Origin: Bacteroidales bacterium
Lineage (GTDB): Bacteria > Bacteroidota > Bacteroidia > Bacteroidales > F082
Direction: 5' to 3'
Assembly: GCA_017461665.1 (NCBI GenBank)
Contig: JAFTXI010000023.1
Location: forward strand, 20,108-84,107
Length of the DNA stretch: 64,000 bases
Positions 10,528-18,539 of this stretch are shown here, piece by piece. Made by a program: the position numbers and the translations under genes. The notes beneath the pieces were generated by a model, which saw only the letters and a program-made list of their open reading frames with translations, did no database searches and was not told the origin of the DNA. Positions within the stretch are counted from its first letter, which is position 1, and every line of letters starts with the position of its first letter.

Positions 10528-10564
10528 TTAATTATTTAGTAATCAATAATAAAAAAATAAGAAC

Positions 10565-10975
10565 ATGGAAATTGTAGGTAAAGTGGTTCGCTTAGGAAAT
10601 TTAACCGAAGGAACAAGCGCACGCGGTGCATGGAGAAAACAGGAATTAATTATTGAAACACTTGAACAATACCCTAAACAAGTTTGTTTGGTTTGCTGGG
10701 GCGACAGAGTTGCTGAAGCTCAGAATTTTATTCCAGGTCAGACAATCAAAGCTCAAATAAGCGTCGAATCAAGAGAATTTAATGGCAAATGGTACACCGA
10801 TGTCAGACCTTTCAGATTTGATATCGAAGCACCACAACAAAATCAATCATTCCAACAGACAATACAACAACCTGTACAAAATCAACAATTCGCACAACAA
10901 TATGAACAACCAGTAAATAATATTCCCGTAACTGAATATTTTGAAACAGACAATGGCGATGACTTGCCATTCTAA
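10565..10975 (+). CDS. DUF3127 protein with an SSB-like C-terminal tip
   Basis: A 136-residue protein. Residues 1-95 look like an OB-fold domain (EIVGKVVRLGNLTEGTSARG, then KQELIIETLEQYPKQV) that I recognise as the Bacteroidota DUF3127 family. Residues 96-125 are a Gln/Asn/Pro-rich flexible linker, and the protein ends in DNGDDLPF. This layout, OB domain plus disordered linker plus an acidic tip ending Pro-Phe, is that of single-stranded DNA-binding protein, whose tip recruits repair and replication partners. A single-stranded DNA-binding accessory role is therefore inferred. Single-gene transcript between its own promoter and a bidirectional terminator. Confidence 0.8.
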   Translation: MEIVGKVVRLGNLTEGTSARGAWRKQELIIETLEQYPKQVCLVCWGDRVAEAQNFIPGQTIKAQISVESREFNGKWYTDVRPFRFDIEAPQQNQSFQQTIQQPVQNQQFAQQYEQPVNNIPVTEYFETDNGDDLPF

Positions 10976-10990
10976 AAGATTAGAATCAAT

Positions 10991-11020
10991 AACAAAGGAC
11001 GCTCAATGGCATCCTTTGTT
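10991..11020. terminator. Bidirectional terminator
   Basis: AACAAAGGA (10991-10999) pairs with TCCTTTGTT (11012-11020) around a twelve-base loop; it sits between two convergent genes and is flanked by T-rich sequence on the plus side and A-rich on the other. Confidence 0.65.
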
Positions 11021-12108
11021 TATTCTTTAATAATCGAAATAATCTGACCTGTGTTCGAGTCAAAAGTCAATTTCATCTTATCTATAGGAATCATTATAAC
11101 ATTTCCAAACTGACTAATCTTAATTCTATTTTCAAGCAATTTGCTATCACCAAATATTACTTGAACTGTTACATTTGCCGGATTTCTATAGAATATCTTA
11201 TTATTATGTGTCATATTCTCAATATCATCCTTTGATAACTTATTGACATATGCACCAATTGAAGTATCAGCAAAATTAATCTTCACCAACTCCCCTACTT
11301 TCTGATTAAAACCTTCTGTATCAGAGAATTTTCCTAAAGTTATAGTTGTTTTTCCCTCTTCGGGAATAATATAGAACGTTTGAGTAAATGTATGCTTTTC
11401 ATTTTTTCCTAAAAATAGACTCAAATATTCATTTTCTAAATTCTTAATTTGATCTACCATGTAATTTATTGTCGTTCCATATTTTACCTCTTGATAACCC
11501 GTAATTAAATCAAAATAAGCGACTCTTAAGTTCTTGATTTCTTCTATAATCGCTAATGCCATATCTTTTTCAGAGATCTTTGTTTCTGATGTTTCCTCTT
11601 CTTCGTCATATTCATCTTCCTCTCTAATTGGAATGAAATGATACTCAGACAATTCATCTTCATAATTCAATGCATTAGAAACCGAATATAAATTAGACGT
11701 AACAGCATCATGATTCTTATATCCAAAAGATTCTATCACTCCATCTGATGTTAATTTTAAATTTATATTAAGATTATCTTTACTCTTCTCATCTGCCGAA
11801 ATAAAAAATACATAGTTTGGATCTGCCTCCGTTAAAGTATTAATGTTAACTGATTTTATTCTGTAAGAAGTCTTATTTTCTTTGATATAATCATCAGTGC
11901 CTAATAGTTCTCTTGTAAAAGAACTATATTTTCCTTTGACATCTTGATTCTTTTCAACAACAAAATCGACACGGACAATATTACGTGGTAAATGGTAATA
12001 AAACCCATCTACTTCCTTATTGTTAACATTCTTTGCATGATTTGTAACATGTTGTGCATTAAGACTTAATGACACAAAAACAAATAAAACAATTAATAAC
12101 TTTTTCAT
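11020..12108 (-). CDS. DUF4831 family exported protein
   Basis: A 362-residue protein with a signal peptide (MKKLLIVLFVFVSLSLNAQ). Residues 35-130 include the typical run YYHLPRNIVRVDFVVEKNQ and TRELLGTDDYIKENKTSY, by which I recognise the Bacteroidota DUF4831 family; function unknown. The middle has an acidic stretch (EEDEYDEEEETSE, about 180-192) and the C-terminus is beta-rich with a final segment KLTFDSNTGQIISI. It is the last gene of a four-gene leftward unit with gmhA, gmhB and a symporter, only 11 bases after the symporter stop, so it is co-transcribed; a link to heptose metabolism is not shown. Confidence 0.75.
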   Translation of the reverse strand: MKKLLIVLFVFVSLSLNAQHVTNHAKNVNNKEVDGFYYHLPRNIVRVDFVVEKNQDVKGKYSSFTRELLGTDDYIKENKTSYRIKSVNINTLTEADPNYVFFISADEKSKDNLNINLKLTSDGVIESFGYKNHDAVTSNLYSVSNALNYEDELSEYHFIPIREEDEYDEEEETSETKISEKDMALAIIEEIKNLRVAYFDLITGYQEVKYGTTINYMVDQIKNLENEYLSLFLGKNEKHTFTQTFYIIPEEGKTTITLGKFSDTEGFNQKVGELVKINFADTSIGAYVNKLSKDDIENMTHNNKIFYRNPANVTVQVIFGDSKLLENRIKISQFGNVIMIPIDKMKLTFDSNTGQIISIIKE

Positions 12109-12119
12109 CTTAATTAATA

Positions 12120-13592
12120 TTATTTAACAATCTGTTTTTTACTGACTAACAAAAGGGCTACAAAAGTTAACAAGCCATTAAGAATTAATATCTCAAATCC
12201 GAACTGGTAGCCGAAAAATAATTCTTTAGAGAAATGATTTATTACGTAGCTTATTATTGGAGAAGCTATTGCAATAAACGGAACGTATTTGTCATTTGGT
12301 TTTCTGTTTTTAACAAATAATCCGAAGCTATAAAGTCCGAGTAAAGGTCCGTAAGTGTAACCGGCAATTTCAAAAATTTTATCTATAAGTGATTCATTAT
12401 GAATAGGTCTGAACATTATTATCACAAGTAAGTACAATAAGGCAAAACCTATATGGATAAATTTTCTATATCTTACTTTATCATCTTCAGATATTTTTTT
12501 ATTCTTATCAAAGTGCAGGAAGTCAAAACAAAATGTAGTTGTTAATGCCGTTAATGTTCCGTCAGCGCTTGAATATCCTGCAGCAATCAATCCTACAATA
12601 AAGATTACACTTGTTAATTTACTGAGGGAGAATGCAATTGCAGGGAAAATTTTATCATTGATAACTACTCCACTTTCGTTCCTTGGCAATATAAAACCAG
12701 TTTCTTGTGCATAATAAATTAAGACTGCACCCAATGACATGAATAGAACGTTTACAATTACAAATAACAAACTCGACGTAAGGACGTTCTTCTGAGCATC
12801 TCTCAATGATTTGCAAGTAAGATTTTTTTGCATCATATCTTGATCCAAACCCGTCATCGCTATTGTGATAAATGCACCGCTAAGTATTTGTTTTACATAG
12901 AATTTACTATGCGACCAATCAGTTTCAAAAAGTTTGGTATAGCCTCTTTCGGTAGAGATTGACATTAACTCTGCAAAAGAGATGTCCATTGTTTTAAGAA
13001 TAATAACTACTGTCATGATAGCCGCGAGCAACAGAAACGTGGTTTGTAAAGTATCGGTCCATACGACAGTTTTTATTCCACCTTTGAATGTGTAAAGTAA
13101 AATCAATGCTATGAAAAATAGAGCTGGTACCCAAAATGGGATTCCCCAAGATTTAAAGACAAATTCGTAAAGTACGAAGACTACCAAGTACATACGAATT
13201 GCTGAACCAACCAATCTGGAGATTATGAACAATAAAGCACCAGTTTTTTCCGAGTTTTTACCGAACTTTATTTCCAAATATGAATAAATAGAAGTGAGAT
13301 TTAATTTATAATATAAAGGTAGAAGCAAAAATGCAATTACTGCGTAACCTATAATATAACCCAAAACAATTCCAAAATATGTGAATTGACTGGAATAGAC
13401 TCCTCCTGGCACCGACATAAAAGTCACGCCCGACAAAGACGCTCCTATCATTCCGTAAGCTACAATAAACCAAGGAGATTTCCTATTTCCTGCAAAAAAA
13501 ATTGAATTATTGGATTTTCTCGATGTCAAATGTGCAATCGTTAAAATCACTATAGTATAAATTATAAATACAATTAATATGAGACTTTCCAT
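12120..13592 (-). CDS. Sodium:solute symporter (SSS family)
   Basis: A 490-residue integral membrane protein with about 13 hydrophobic segments. The segment GASLSGVTFMSVPGGVYSSQFTY (about 50-72, first sodium-site helix) and GLDQDMMQKNLTCKSLRDA (about 250) are typical of the SSS/LeuT-fold family that couples sodium to uptake of sugars, amino acids or vitamins. The Bacteroidota branch next to gmhAB is common, but its substrate is unknown. Start ATG follows the gmhB stop with one base between, so translation is probably coupled. Confidence 0.88.
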   Translation of the reverse strand: MESLILIVFIIYTIVILTIAHLTSRKSNNSIFFAGNRKSPWFIVAYGMIGASLSGVTFMSVPGGVYSSQFTYFGIVLGYIIGYAVIAFLLLPLYYKLNLTSIYSYLEIKFGKNSEKTGALLFIISRLVGSAIRMYLVVFVLYEFVFKSWGIPFWVPALFFIALILLYTFKGGIKTVVWTDTLQTTFLLLAAIMTVVIILKTMDISFAELMSISTERGYTKLFETDWSHSKFYVKQILSGAFITIAMTGLDQDMMQKNLTCKSLRDAQKNVLTSSLLFVIVNVLFMSLGAVLIYYAQETGFILPRNESGVVINDKIFPAIAFSLSKLTSVIFIVGLIAAGYSSADGTLTALTTTFCFDFLHFDKNKKISEDDKVRYRKFIHIGFALLYLLVIIMFRPIHNESLIDKIFEIAGYTYGPLLGLYSFGLFVKNRKPNDKYVPFIAIASPIISYVINHFSKELFFGYQFGFEILILNGLLTFVALLLVSKKQIVK

Positions 13593-13593
13593 T

Positions 13594-14130
13594 TTATATT
13601 ATTTTTGCAAAATCGTAAAGAGAGTTAAATCTGTCATCTGGATTGAGTATCAATTCATTATCTCCAACAAAGATTGTTTTCATTCCTGCATTTTTCCCAA
13701 ATTCAATATCGGAGTTCATATCACCTATCATTATAGATTTCTCAAAATCAATTTCTGGGAAATCGTTTTTTGCGAAGAATGCCATCTTCGGACTTGGTTT
13801 TCTATAATTATCTACGTCCGATTTTAATTGAGGACAAAAATAAATCTTATCAACTTTTCCACCGTGATTCTCAATCATCTGAATCATAAAATTATGAACA
13901 TTCTCAACATCTTTATATCTCATTATACCTTTCCCCACTCCTTGCTGATTCGTTACTATGATAACTCTTTTAAATCTGTTTTTAAAAATTTTAAATGCTT
14001 CCAAAACATTTGGGAGAAAAACAAACTCTTCTATTTGGGTGACGTAACCATCAATAATTCTGTCGTTTATGACCCCATCGCGGTCTAAGAAAAGAGTCCA
14101 TTCCTTGGTAATAATGTTTTTCCAATACAT
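13594..14130 (-). CDS. gmhB: HAD phosphatase, heptose-bisphosphate phosphatase-like
   Basis: A 178-residue HAD-IIIA enzyme: nucleophile motif FLDRDGVIND (14-23), motif II VTNQQGVGKG (about 59-68), motif III Lys in YRKPSPKM and acidic motif IV MIGDMNSDIEFG. Next to gmhA this fits removal of the 7-phosphate of glycero-manno-heptose 1,7-bisphosphate on the route to ADP-heptose for lipopolysaccharide core. The zinc-binding loop of classical GmhB (Cys-x-His and a Cys-x-Cys pair) is mostly missing: only one Cys remains in YFCPQLKSDVDNYRK. So either a zinc-free variant or a related histidinol-phosphatase-like enzyme. Two bases separate it from gmhA. Confidence 0.8.
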   Translation of the reverse strand: MYWKNIITKEWTLFLDRDGVINDRIIDGYVTQIEEFVFLPNVLEAFKIFKNRFKRVIIVTNQQGVGKGIMRYKDVENVHNFMIQMIENHGGKVDKIYFCPQLKSDVDNYRKPSPKMAFFAKNDFPEIDFEKSIMIGDMNSDIEFGKNAGMKTIFVGDNELILNPDDRFNSLYDFAKII

Positions 14131-14132
14131 AA

Positions 14133-14705
14133 CTATCTAGGAAAAATTGTTGATTCTATGATTTCACAAATAATATGTCCTATTAAAATATGTGACTCCT
14201 GGATTCGAGGCGTACAAGTACTTGGTACATTAAGTAACACATCACATAGAGAAGCCATCTTTCCACCTGTCTCTCCAGTCAATCCAATGACAATCATTCC
14301 ATTGCTGCGAGCTACTTCTATTGCTTTTAAAATGTTTGACGAATTACCTGAAGTACTTATTGCAAAAAGAACATCATTTTTATTAGCTGAAGCCTGTAAC
14401 ATTCTCGCATAAATCATGTCGTAAGAATAATCGTTAGCCACTGCTGTAAGATAGCTTGTATTAACATGCAGAGCCTCAGCATTTAAAGGTACTCTGTCAT
14501 AATAGAAACGACCGCTTAATTCAGCAGCAAGATGTTGGGCATCAGCAGCACTGCCTCCGTTTCCACAGAAATGAATCTTACCTCCATTTTGTAATGAATT
14601 GACACACAAATGTGCCGCCTTTTCAATTCTTTCAAGAAAATCGCTGTCGGATAAAATCTTTTCTTTTACAATAATCGAATCTTTGATGATATTTTTTACA
14701 GACAT
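14133..14705 (-). CDS. gmhA: Sedoheptulose 7-phosphate isomerase
   Basis: A 190-residue SIS-domain enzyme that makes glycero-manno-heptose 7-phosphate, the first step of ADP-heptose synthesis. Visible: FCGNGGSAADAQHLAAELSGR (about 46-66), which holds the phosphate-binding serine, the second phosphate loop AISTSGNSSNI and the C-terminal RIQESHILIGHIICEIIE with catalytic Glu and His. The frame continues five codons upstream to a TTG, but the ATG at 14705 lies correctly behind a -7 element and is used. First gene of the gmhA-gmhB-symporter-DUF4831 unit. Confidence 0.93.
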   Translation of the reverse strand: MSVKNIIKDSIIVKEKILSDSDFLERIEKAAHLCVNSLQNGGKIHFCGNGGSAADAQHLAAELSGRFYYDRVPLNAEALHVNTSYLTAVANDYSYDMIYARMLQASANKNDVLFAISTSGNSSNILKAIEVARSNGMIVIGLTGETGGKMASLCDVLLNVPSTCTPRIQESHILIGHIICEIIESTIFPR

Positions 14706-14717
14706 ATTATTTTTTTG

Positions 14718-14725
14718 CAAAAATA
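14718..14725 (-). promoter_or_regulatory. -7 promoter element of the gmhA operon
   Basis: Minus strand TATTTTTG, a full match to TAnnTTTG, 12 bases before the gmhA ATG; it overlaps the upstream TTG codon and so decides the start. Confidence 0.6.
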
Positions 14726-14812
14726 ATAAAATTAAATCACAAAATTACTGATATTTGCACACAATTTCAAAAGAAGAAAACTTAATGATTTTTAACAAAT
14801 AAATGTTTCATT

Positions 14813-15181
14813 ATGAAAGGAATCTATACAATATTATTGTTAATTGTTTCTAACATTTTCATGACTTTCGCTTGGTACGGTAATCTTAAATTGTCGGAGA
14901 TGAAAGTCATAACCGATTGGCCCCTGATTTTAATTATTCTATGTAGCTGGGGTTTAGCATTTTTTGAATATTCTTTTATGATTCCAGCAAATCGAATTGG
15001 TTCCGAAATCAATGGAGGTCCATTCTCGTTGGTTCAACTTAAAGTTATTCAGGAGGTTATATCTCTTACTGTCTTTATGATTATAAGTGTAACGATATTT
15101 AAAAATGAAACTCTAAGATGGAATCACTTAATAGGCTTCTCATTTTTAGTACTTGCAGTGTATTTTATTTTCAAAAAATAA
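14813..15181 (+). CDS. DMT family (DUF486) small membrane protein
   Basis: A 122-residue protein with four hydrophobic helices (about 3-22, 37-55, 75-95, 101-120). The segment FEYSFMIPANRIGSEINGGPFSLVQLKVIQE, split here by position 52-82, is the hallmark of DUF486, a short branch of the drug/metabolite transporter superfamily that probably works as a dimer. Substrate unknown. It is divergent from gmhA; the 107-base gap has a one-mismatch -7 element (GATATTTG, 14750-14757). Confidence 0.85.
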   Translation: MKGIYTILLLIVSNIFMTFAWYGNLKLSEMKVITDWPLILIILCSWGLAFFEYSFMIPANRIGSEINGGPFSLVQLKVIQEVISLTVFMIISVTIFKNETLRWNHLIGFSFLVLAVYFIFKK

Positions 15182-15213
15182 CGAAAAAGGCTTACATATT
15201 TGAAAAAAAGATA

Positions 15214-15221
15214 TATCTTTG
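15214..15221 (+). promoter_or_regulatory. -7 promoter element of the acidic protein gene
   Basis: TATCTTTG, exact TAnnTTTG match, 22 bases before the ATG at 15244. Confidence 0.5.
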
Positions 15222-15243
15222 AAAAAAATAAAAATTAAGAGTT

Positions 15244-15627
15244 ATGAAATTTTACGACATTGATTCTGTGTTTATTTCCGGTAAGTATGCAGGAGAAACA
15301 TTAGCCGAGGTTTTTGAAAAGGATCCGAAATATATTAATTATTGTCAAGAAAACGATGATGATTTCTACGTGTCTCCTGAGGTAATGAAAGAATTGAGAG
15401 CTCTTGCTCGCGACCATAAATTGTTAACTCAAGATTTGGATAAGATGACCGATGATGAATTGGCTGAATTTATGGAAGAAATGAAAGATATCGACGTCTT
15501 CGACGAGAATAATTTCGACGACGACTTTGATTGGGATGCTGAAGAAGACTTGTTTGCAGAGTTCGAAGATGAATATGATATTGAAGATGAAGATTATAAT
15601 ATCGAAGATTTTGAAGATAGTTTCTAA
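15244..15627 (+). CDS. Very acidic small protein of unknown function
   Basis: 127 residues. The first 35 (VFISGKYAGETLAEVFEKDPKYI spread over 9-31) resemble the short beta-hairpin/helix unit GKYxGxxLxEVxExDPxYI seen at the end of some exonucleases and in DUF3820-like proteins. From residue 75 on nearly every second residue is Asp or Glu (for example DFDWDAEEDLFAEFEDEYD), giving a strongly negative tail. Cytoplasmic, no signal peptide. Such tails act as DNA mimics, chaperone-like linkers or metal/histone-like buffers; none can be chosen here. Single-gene transcript with its own promoter and terminator. Confidence 0.75.
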   Translation: MKFYDIDSVFISGKYAGETLAEVFEKDPKYINYCQENDDDFYVSPEVMKELRALARDHKLLTQDLDKMTDDELAEFMEEMKDIDVFDENNFDDDFDWDAEEDLFAEFEDEYDIEDEDYNIEDFEDSF

Positions 15628-15652
15628 TTTCTCTCAATCATGAAGAAGAAAA

Positions 15653-15684
15653 AAAGCAGGTGAATTTCTCATCTGCTTTTTTTT
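15653..15684 (+). terminator. Terminator of the acidic protein gene
   Basis: AAAGCAGGTGA pairs with TCATCTGCTTT (one G-T) around a five-base loop, followed by TTTTTTTT; stem begins 25 bases after the stop codon. Confidence 0.85.
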
Positions 15685-15701
15685 ATCATTACATTCTATC
15701 T

Positions 15702-16646
15702 TTATTCATCAGAAATTCGCTCTGATATTCCGTATTGTTTCTTGTTTTGAGAATTTGTCTGAATCAACTCTGCTATAAATCCTATCAAGAAAAATTGAGT
15801 TCCAATAATCATGCAAATTAGAGCTAAGTAAAATAAAGGACGATCGGTCATTCCATAGACCGAGTTAACTAATTTTTGGAAAACTAAATATGCTCCCATG
15901 ATGAAACCTGCAATGAACAAGACAGTTCCGAGACTTCCGAAAAGGTGCATTGGACGTTTGCCAAATTTCGATATGAATGTTATTGTTAATAAATCTAAAT
16001 AACCTCTGACGAATCTGCTCATACCGAATTTCGTCGTTCCATATTTTCTTTTCTGATGCTGCACTACTTTCTCACCTATACGAGAAAATCCAGCTGCTTT
16101 GGCTATTACAGGAATATAACGATGCATTTCGCCATATACTTCAATATTCTTTATCACATCGTTGCTATAGGCTTTAAGGCCGCAGTTGAAGTCATGAAGT
16201 TTTATTCCTGTCATCAGACGCGTTGTGAAATTGAAGAATTTTGAAGGAATATTTTTCGCGACTTTTGAGTCGTAGCGTTTTTTCTTCCATCCAGATACAA
16301 GATCATAACCTTGATTTTTAATCATATCGAAAAGTTCCGGTATTTCATCCGGACTATCTTGAAGGTCTGCATCCATCGTGATTACCACATCACCATTTGC
16401 TATTTTGAAACCTTCATTTAAAGCTGGTGACTTGCCGTAGTTTCTTCTGAAACGTAAAGCCTTGATGTTCTTGTTATTCTCAGAAAGGCGTTGAATTATT
16501 TTCCACGAAGAGTCGGTTGAACCATCATCTACAAAAATAATCTCGTACGAGAAATCATTTGCCTCCATGACGCGTCTTATCCATGCTTCCAATTCCGGAA
16601 GTGATTCCTCTTCATTCAAAAGTGGTATAACGACTGAAATATCCAT
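15702..16646 (-). CDS. Family 2 glycosyltransferase, polyprenyl-phosphate sugar transferase type
   Basis: A 314-residue enzyme: GT-A domain (1-220) with SVVIPLLNEEESL (4-16), FVDDGSTDSSW (39-49) and the metal-binding TMDADLQDSPDE, then two membrane helices (about 232-255 and 270-293). This layout is that of DPM1/ArnC/GtrB-like enzymes, which move a sugar from a nucleotide carrier to undecaprenyl phosphate on the inner face of the membrane. The sugar is unknown. The ATG overlaps the stop of the upstream DUF4199 gene by one base (TAATG), showing coupling. Confidence 0.88.
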   Translation of the reverse strand: MDISVVIPLLNEEESLPELEAWIRRVMEANDFSYEIIFVDDGSTDSSWKIIQRLSENNKNIKALRFRRNYGKSPALNEGFKIANGDVVITMDADLQDSPDEIPELFDMIKNQGYDLVSGWKKKRYDSKVAKNIPSKFFNFTTRLMTGIKLHDFNCGLKAYSNDVIKNIEVYGEMHRYIPVIAKAAGFSRIGEKVVQHQKRKYGTTKFGMSRFVRGYLDLLTITFISKFGKRPMHLFGSLGTVLFIAGFIMGAYLVFQKLVNSVYGMTDRPLFYLALICMIIGTQFFLIGFIAELIQTNSQNKKQYGISERISDE

Positions 16647-17122
16647 TATTCTTTAATTTTTCTTTTTGCAAAGATAGCAATTATCAATGAGTAAATAAAT
16701 GACAAAGTGATATTAATAATAAACATCGACAATGATATTGCACGAGGCGACATAAAACGTTGAAGCTTTTCATTATCTATATTTCCAAACAAATCAACAC
16801 GTGACTCTATTACAAAAGAATATACAACTAAAAGAAATAGACTTAATAACAGAGCAGATATAAGTCCTACCGCGAACGACATCAGAAATGCACTTTTGTA
16901 AGTAAATTCGTTCCACACATATTTGTGTCTGAAGAAAAATAAGCAAATCGTGGAACCGAGAAGAGGAAGTAAATAAATGAGAGAGAAAATGTAAGATTGT
17001 TGAACGTAAAGCAACCAATATAAAATATAATATACAACTGATGACAAGATACCTATTATAAATCCTGCCGTTAGTATTGAGAACCAATACTGTCTGTGCG
17101 TATATGTAGGTTGTATGAGCAT
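16646..17122 (-). CDS. DUF4199 membrane protein
   Basis: 158 residues with four hydrophobic segments (about 13-35, 42-60, 75-98 and 128-150) and a basic C-terminus (FAKRKIKE). I recognise the DUF4199 family of Bacteroidota, usually found just upstream of a family 2 glycosyltransferase as here. Function unknown; a role as helper of the lipid-linked sugar transferase is inferred only from this pairing. The frame is open to 17158, but that part lies inside the SRP RNA gene, so the ATG at 17122 is chosen, 17 bases from the RNA 3' end. Confidence 0.82.
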   Translation of the reverse strand: MLIQPTYTHRQYWFSILTAGFIIGILSSVVYYILYWLLYVQQSYIFSLIYLLPLLGSTICLFFFRHKYVWNEFTYKSAFLMSFAVGLISALLLSLFLLVVYSFVIESRVDLFGNIDNEKLQRFMSPRAISLSMFIINITLSFIYSLIIAIFAKRKIKE

Positions 17123-17138
17123 GATTAGATATAAAAAA

Positions 17139-17231
17139 GGGTAAGCTTGATATCGCACCGCTCAACCATCTACCCTTGCTACCTTCCGGTCCTGGGGGAT
17201 TTGACAGGAGCTGGTCGTATAAGACTTACCC
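17139..17231 (-). ncRNA. ffs: Signal recognition particle RNA, small bacterial type (4.5S)
   Basis: Read on the minus strand, 93 bases begin GGGTAAG and end CTTACCC, so the ends pair. The centre holds the conserved SRP domain IV tip: CCCAGGACCGGAAGGTAGCA, with the GGAA tetraloop and the asymmetric internal loop that bind Ffh. A run of six T follows the closing stem, giving a terminator. It guides nascent membrane and secreted proteins with Ffh to FtsY. The upstream promoter has both elements at proper spacing and predicts a start right at base 17231. No protein gene fits here. Confidence 0.95.
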
Positions 17232-17235
17232 ACTG

Positions 17236-17265
17236 CAAAAATACAATTTTTTTTCATAGTTCAAA
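17236..17265 (-). promoter_or_regulatory. Promoter of the SRP RNA gene
   Basis: Minus strand TTTG (17262-17265), an 18-base spacer and TATTTTTG (17236-17243). The -7 element ends five bases before the first base of the RNA, as expected for this phylum. Confidence 0.8.
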
Positions 17266-17325
17266 CAGTGTAAAGCATTTTTTTTTGATGGCATAAAAGC
17301 GTTTGATATTCTTTGTCTTATCTAT

Positions 17326-18519
17326 TTATTCATTACCTATTTTGTTCTGTCCACTTCCCATTTCAATGATTTTATTAGCAGCTTTCACGACACTTTGATT
17401 TCCAGAATACAATTTTTTCTTCGTATCATCATAACTTCCTTGAAGACTATCTATCTTCTTTCCTAAATCTTCATATCTCTTGACAAAATCAGTAACTCTG
17501 TCCAACAACTTATTTACTGCCTCAAAAATTTCCTGTTGATTACGAGCCTGTTGTACCTGCGACCAAGCTAATTGTATCATTCTCAAAAGTGCCAAAAGAT
17601 TTTGTTCGCTTGTTATGAAAACACCATTTTCAAAAGATTCTCTCCACAACTTACTGTCTTCATAAAGAGCTAATTGCATTGCCGATTCATTTGGGACAAA
17701 CATTATAACATAATCTAAACTGACTCGAGGAGCCTTGATATACGACGAATAGTTCTTTCTTTGCAACTCCTTACAATGGTTTCTCAGACTTTGCAGATGT
17801 CGTTTCAGAGCCTTTGCTTTTTCATTTTCATCATCTGCATTACAATAATCTACAAAAGCAGTAAGAGAAACCTTCGAGTCAATAATAAGATCCTTATTAT
17901 CAGGATAATGAATAACGACATCTGGAATTAGTCGCGATCCTGTCTCATCATGAAAAACACCATTACCTCTCGAATCTTTCAGACTCGTTTGTTTTTCATA
18001 ATGCTCTCCTTCTGTCAATCCCGATTTCTCCAAAATATTTTCTAAAATCAGTTCGCCCCAGTTTCCTTGTGTCTTACTTTCATTTTTTAAAGCTTTAGCA
18101 AGATTATTTGCATCATTACCAATATCTTGAGTACGCTTCATTAATTCTTCTATTGCTTTTTCCAGACTTGCCTTATTCTCCGAATTTGTCCTAATATTGT
18201 CAGTCATCGATTTTTTCATTCCTTCAATTTCATTCTTTAAAGGACTTAAAACTGCATTTATCTGAATGCTATTTGATTTAACCAAAGAAGCCTCTCTTTG
18301 TTCTAATAATTTTTCTGTAGCGTTCTGAAGTTCGTTTTTTAATGCATTTATCTGATTCTCAAATTGTTTATTCTTAATTTCTTCATTTTTGAGTTCCTGT
18401 TCCTTCATTAAATCAATCTGCGTTATAAGGCTGCTATTCTTTGATTGAAGAAAGAATCCAACCAACAATGCTCCAATTATAAAGCCAATTACTGCAAAAA
18501 CTACGTAATCAATAATCAT
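17326..18519 (-). CDS. rmuC: DNA recombination protein RmuC
   Basis: 397 residues from the ATG at 18519 (a GTG nine codons upstream, just past the sbcC stop, is an alternative). Layout: one N-terminal membrane helix (about 4-26), a coiled coil (35-85 and 100-150), then the RmuC nuclease-like domain with GNWGELILENILEKSGL, RLIPDVVIHYPDNKDLIIDSKVSL in two conserved blocks and the later ARVSLDYVIMFVPNE-like block. RmuC limits inversion at short inverted repeats and is a PD-(D/E)xK-related protein. It is last in a leftward unit behind sbcC and sbcD, all handling DNA ends or hairpins. Confidence 0.93.
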   Translation of the reverse strand: MIIDYVVFAVIGFIIGALLVGFFLQSKNSSLITQIDLMKEQELKNEEIKNKQFENQINALKNELQNATEKLLEQREASLVKSNSIQINAVLSPLKNEIEGMKKSMTDNIRTNSENKASLEKAIEELMKRTQDIGNDANNLAKALKNESKTQGNWGELILENILEKSGLTEGEHYEKQTSLKDSRGNGVFHDETGSRLIPDVVIHYPDNKDLIIDSKVSLTAFVDYCNADDENEKAKALKRHLQSLRNHCKELQRKNYSSYIKAPRVSLDYVIMFVPNESAMQLALYEDSKLWRESFENGVFITSEQNLLALLRMIQLAWSQVQQARNQQEIFEAVNKLLDRVTDFVKRYEDLGKKIDSLQGSYDDTKKKLYSGNQSVVKAANKIIEMGSGQNKIGNE

Positions 18520-18539
18520 AATCAAAATTTTAACAAAAA

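Noticed and set aside
17123-17165. N-terminal extension of the DUF4199 protein and a second frame beside it
   Set aside because: Both run inside the SRP RNA gene and its terminator.
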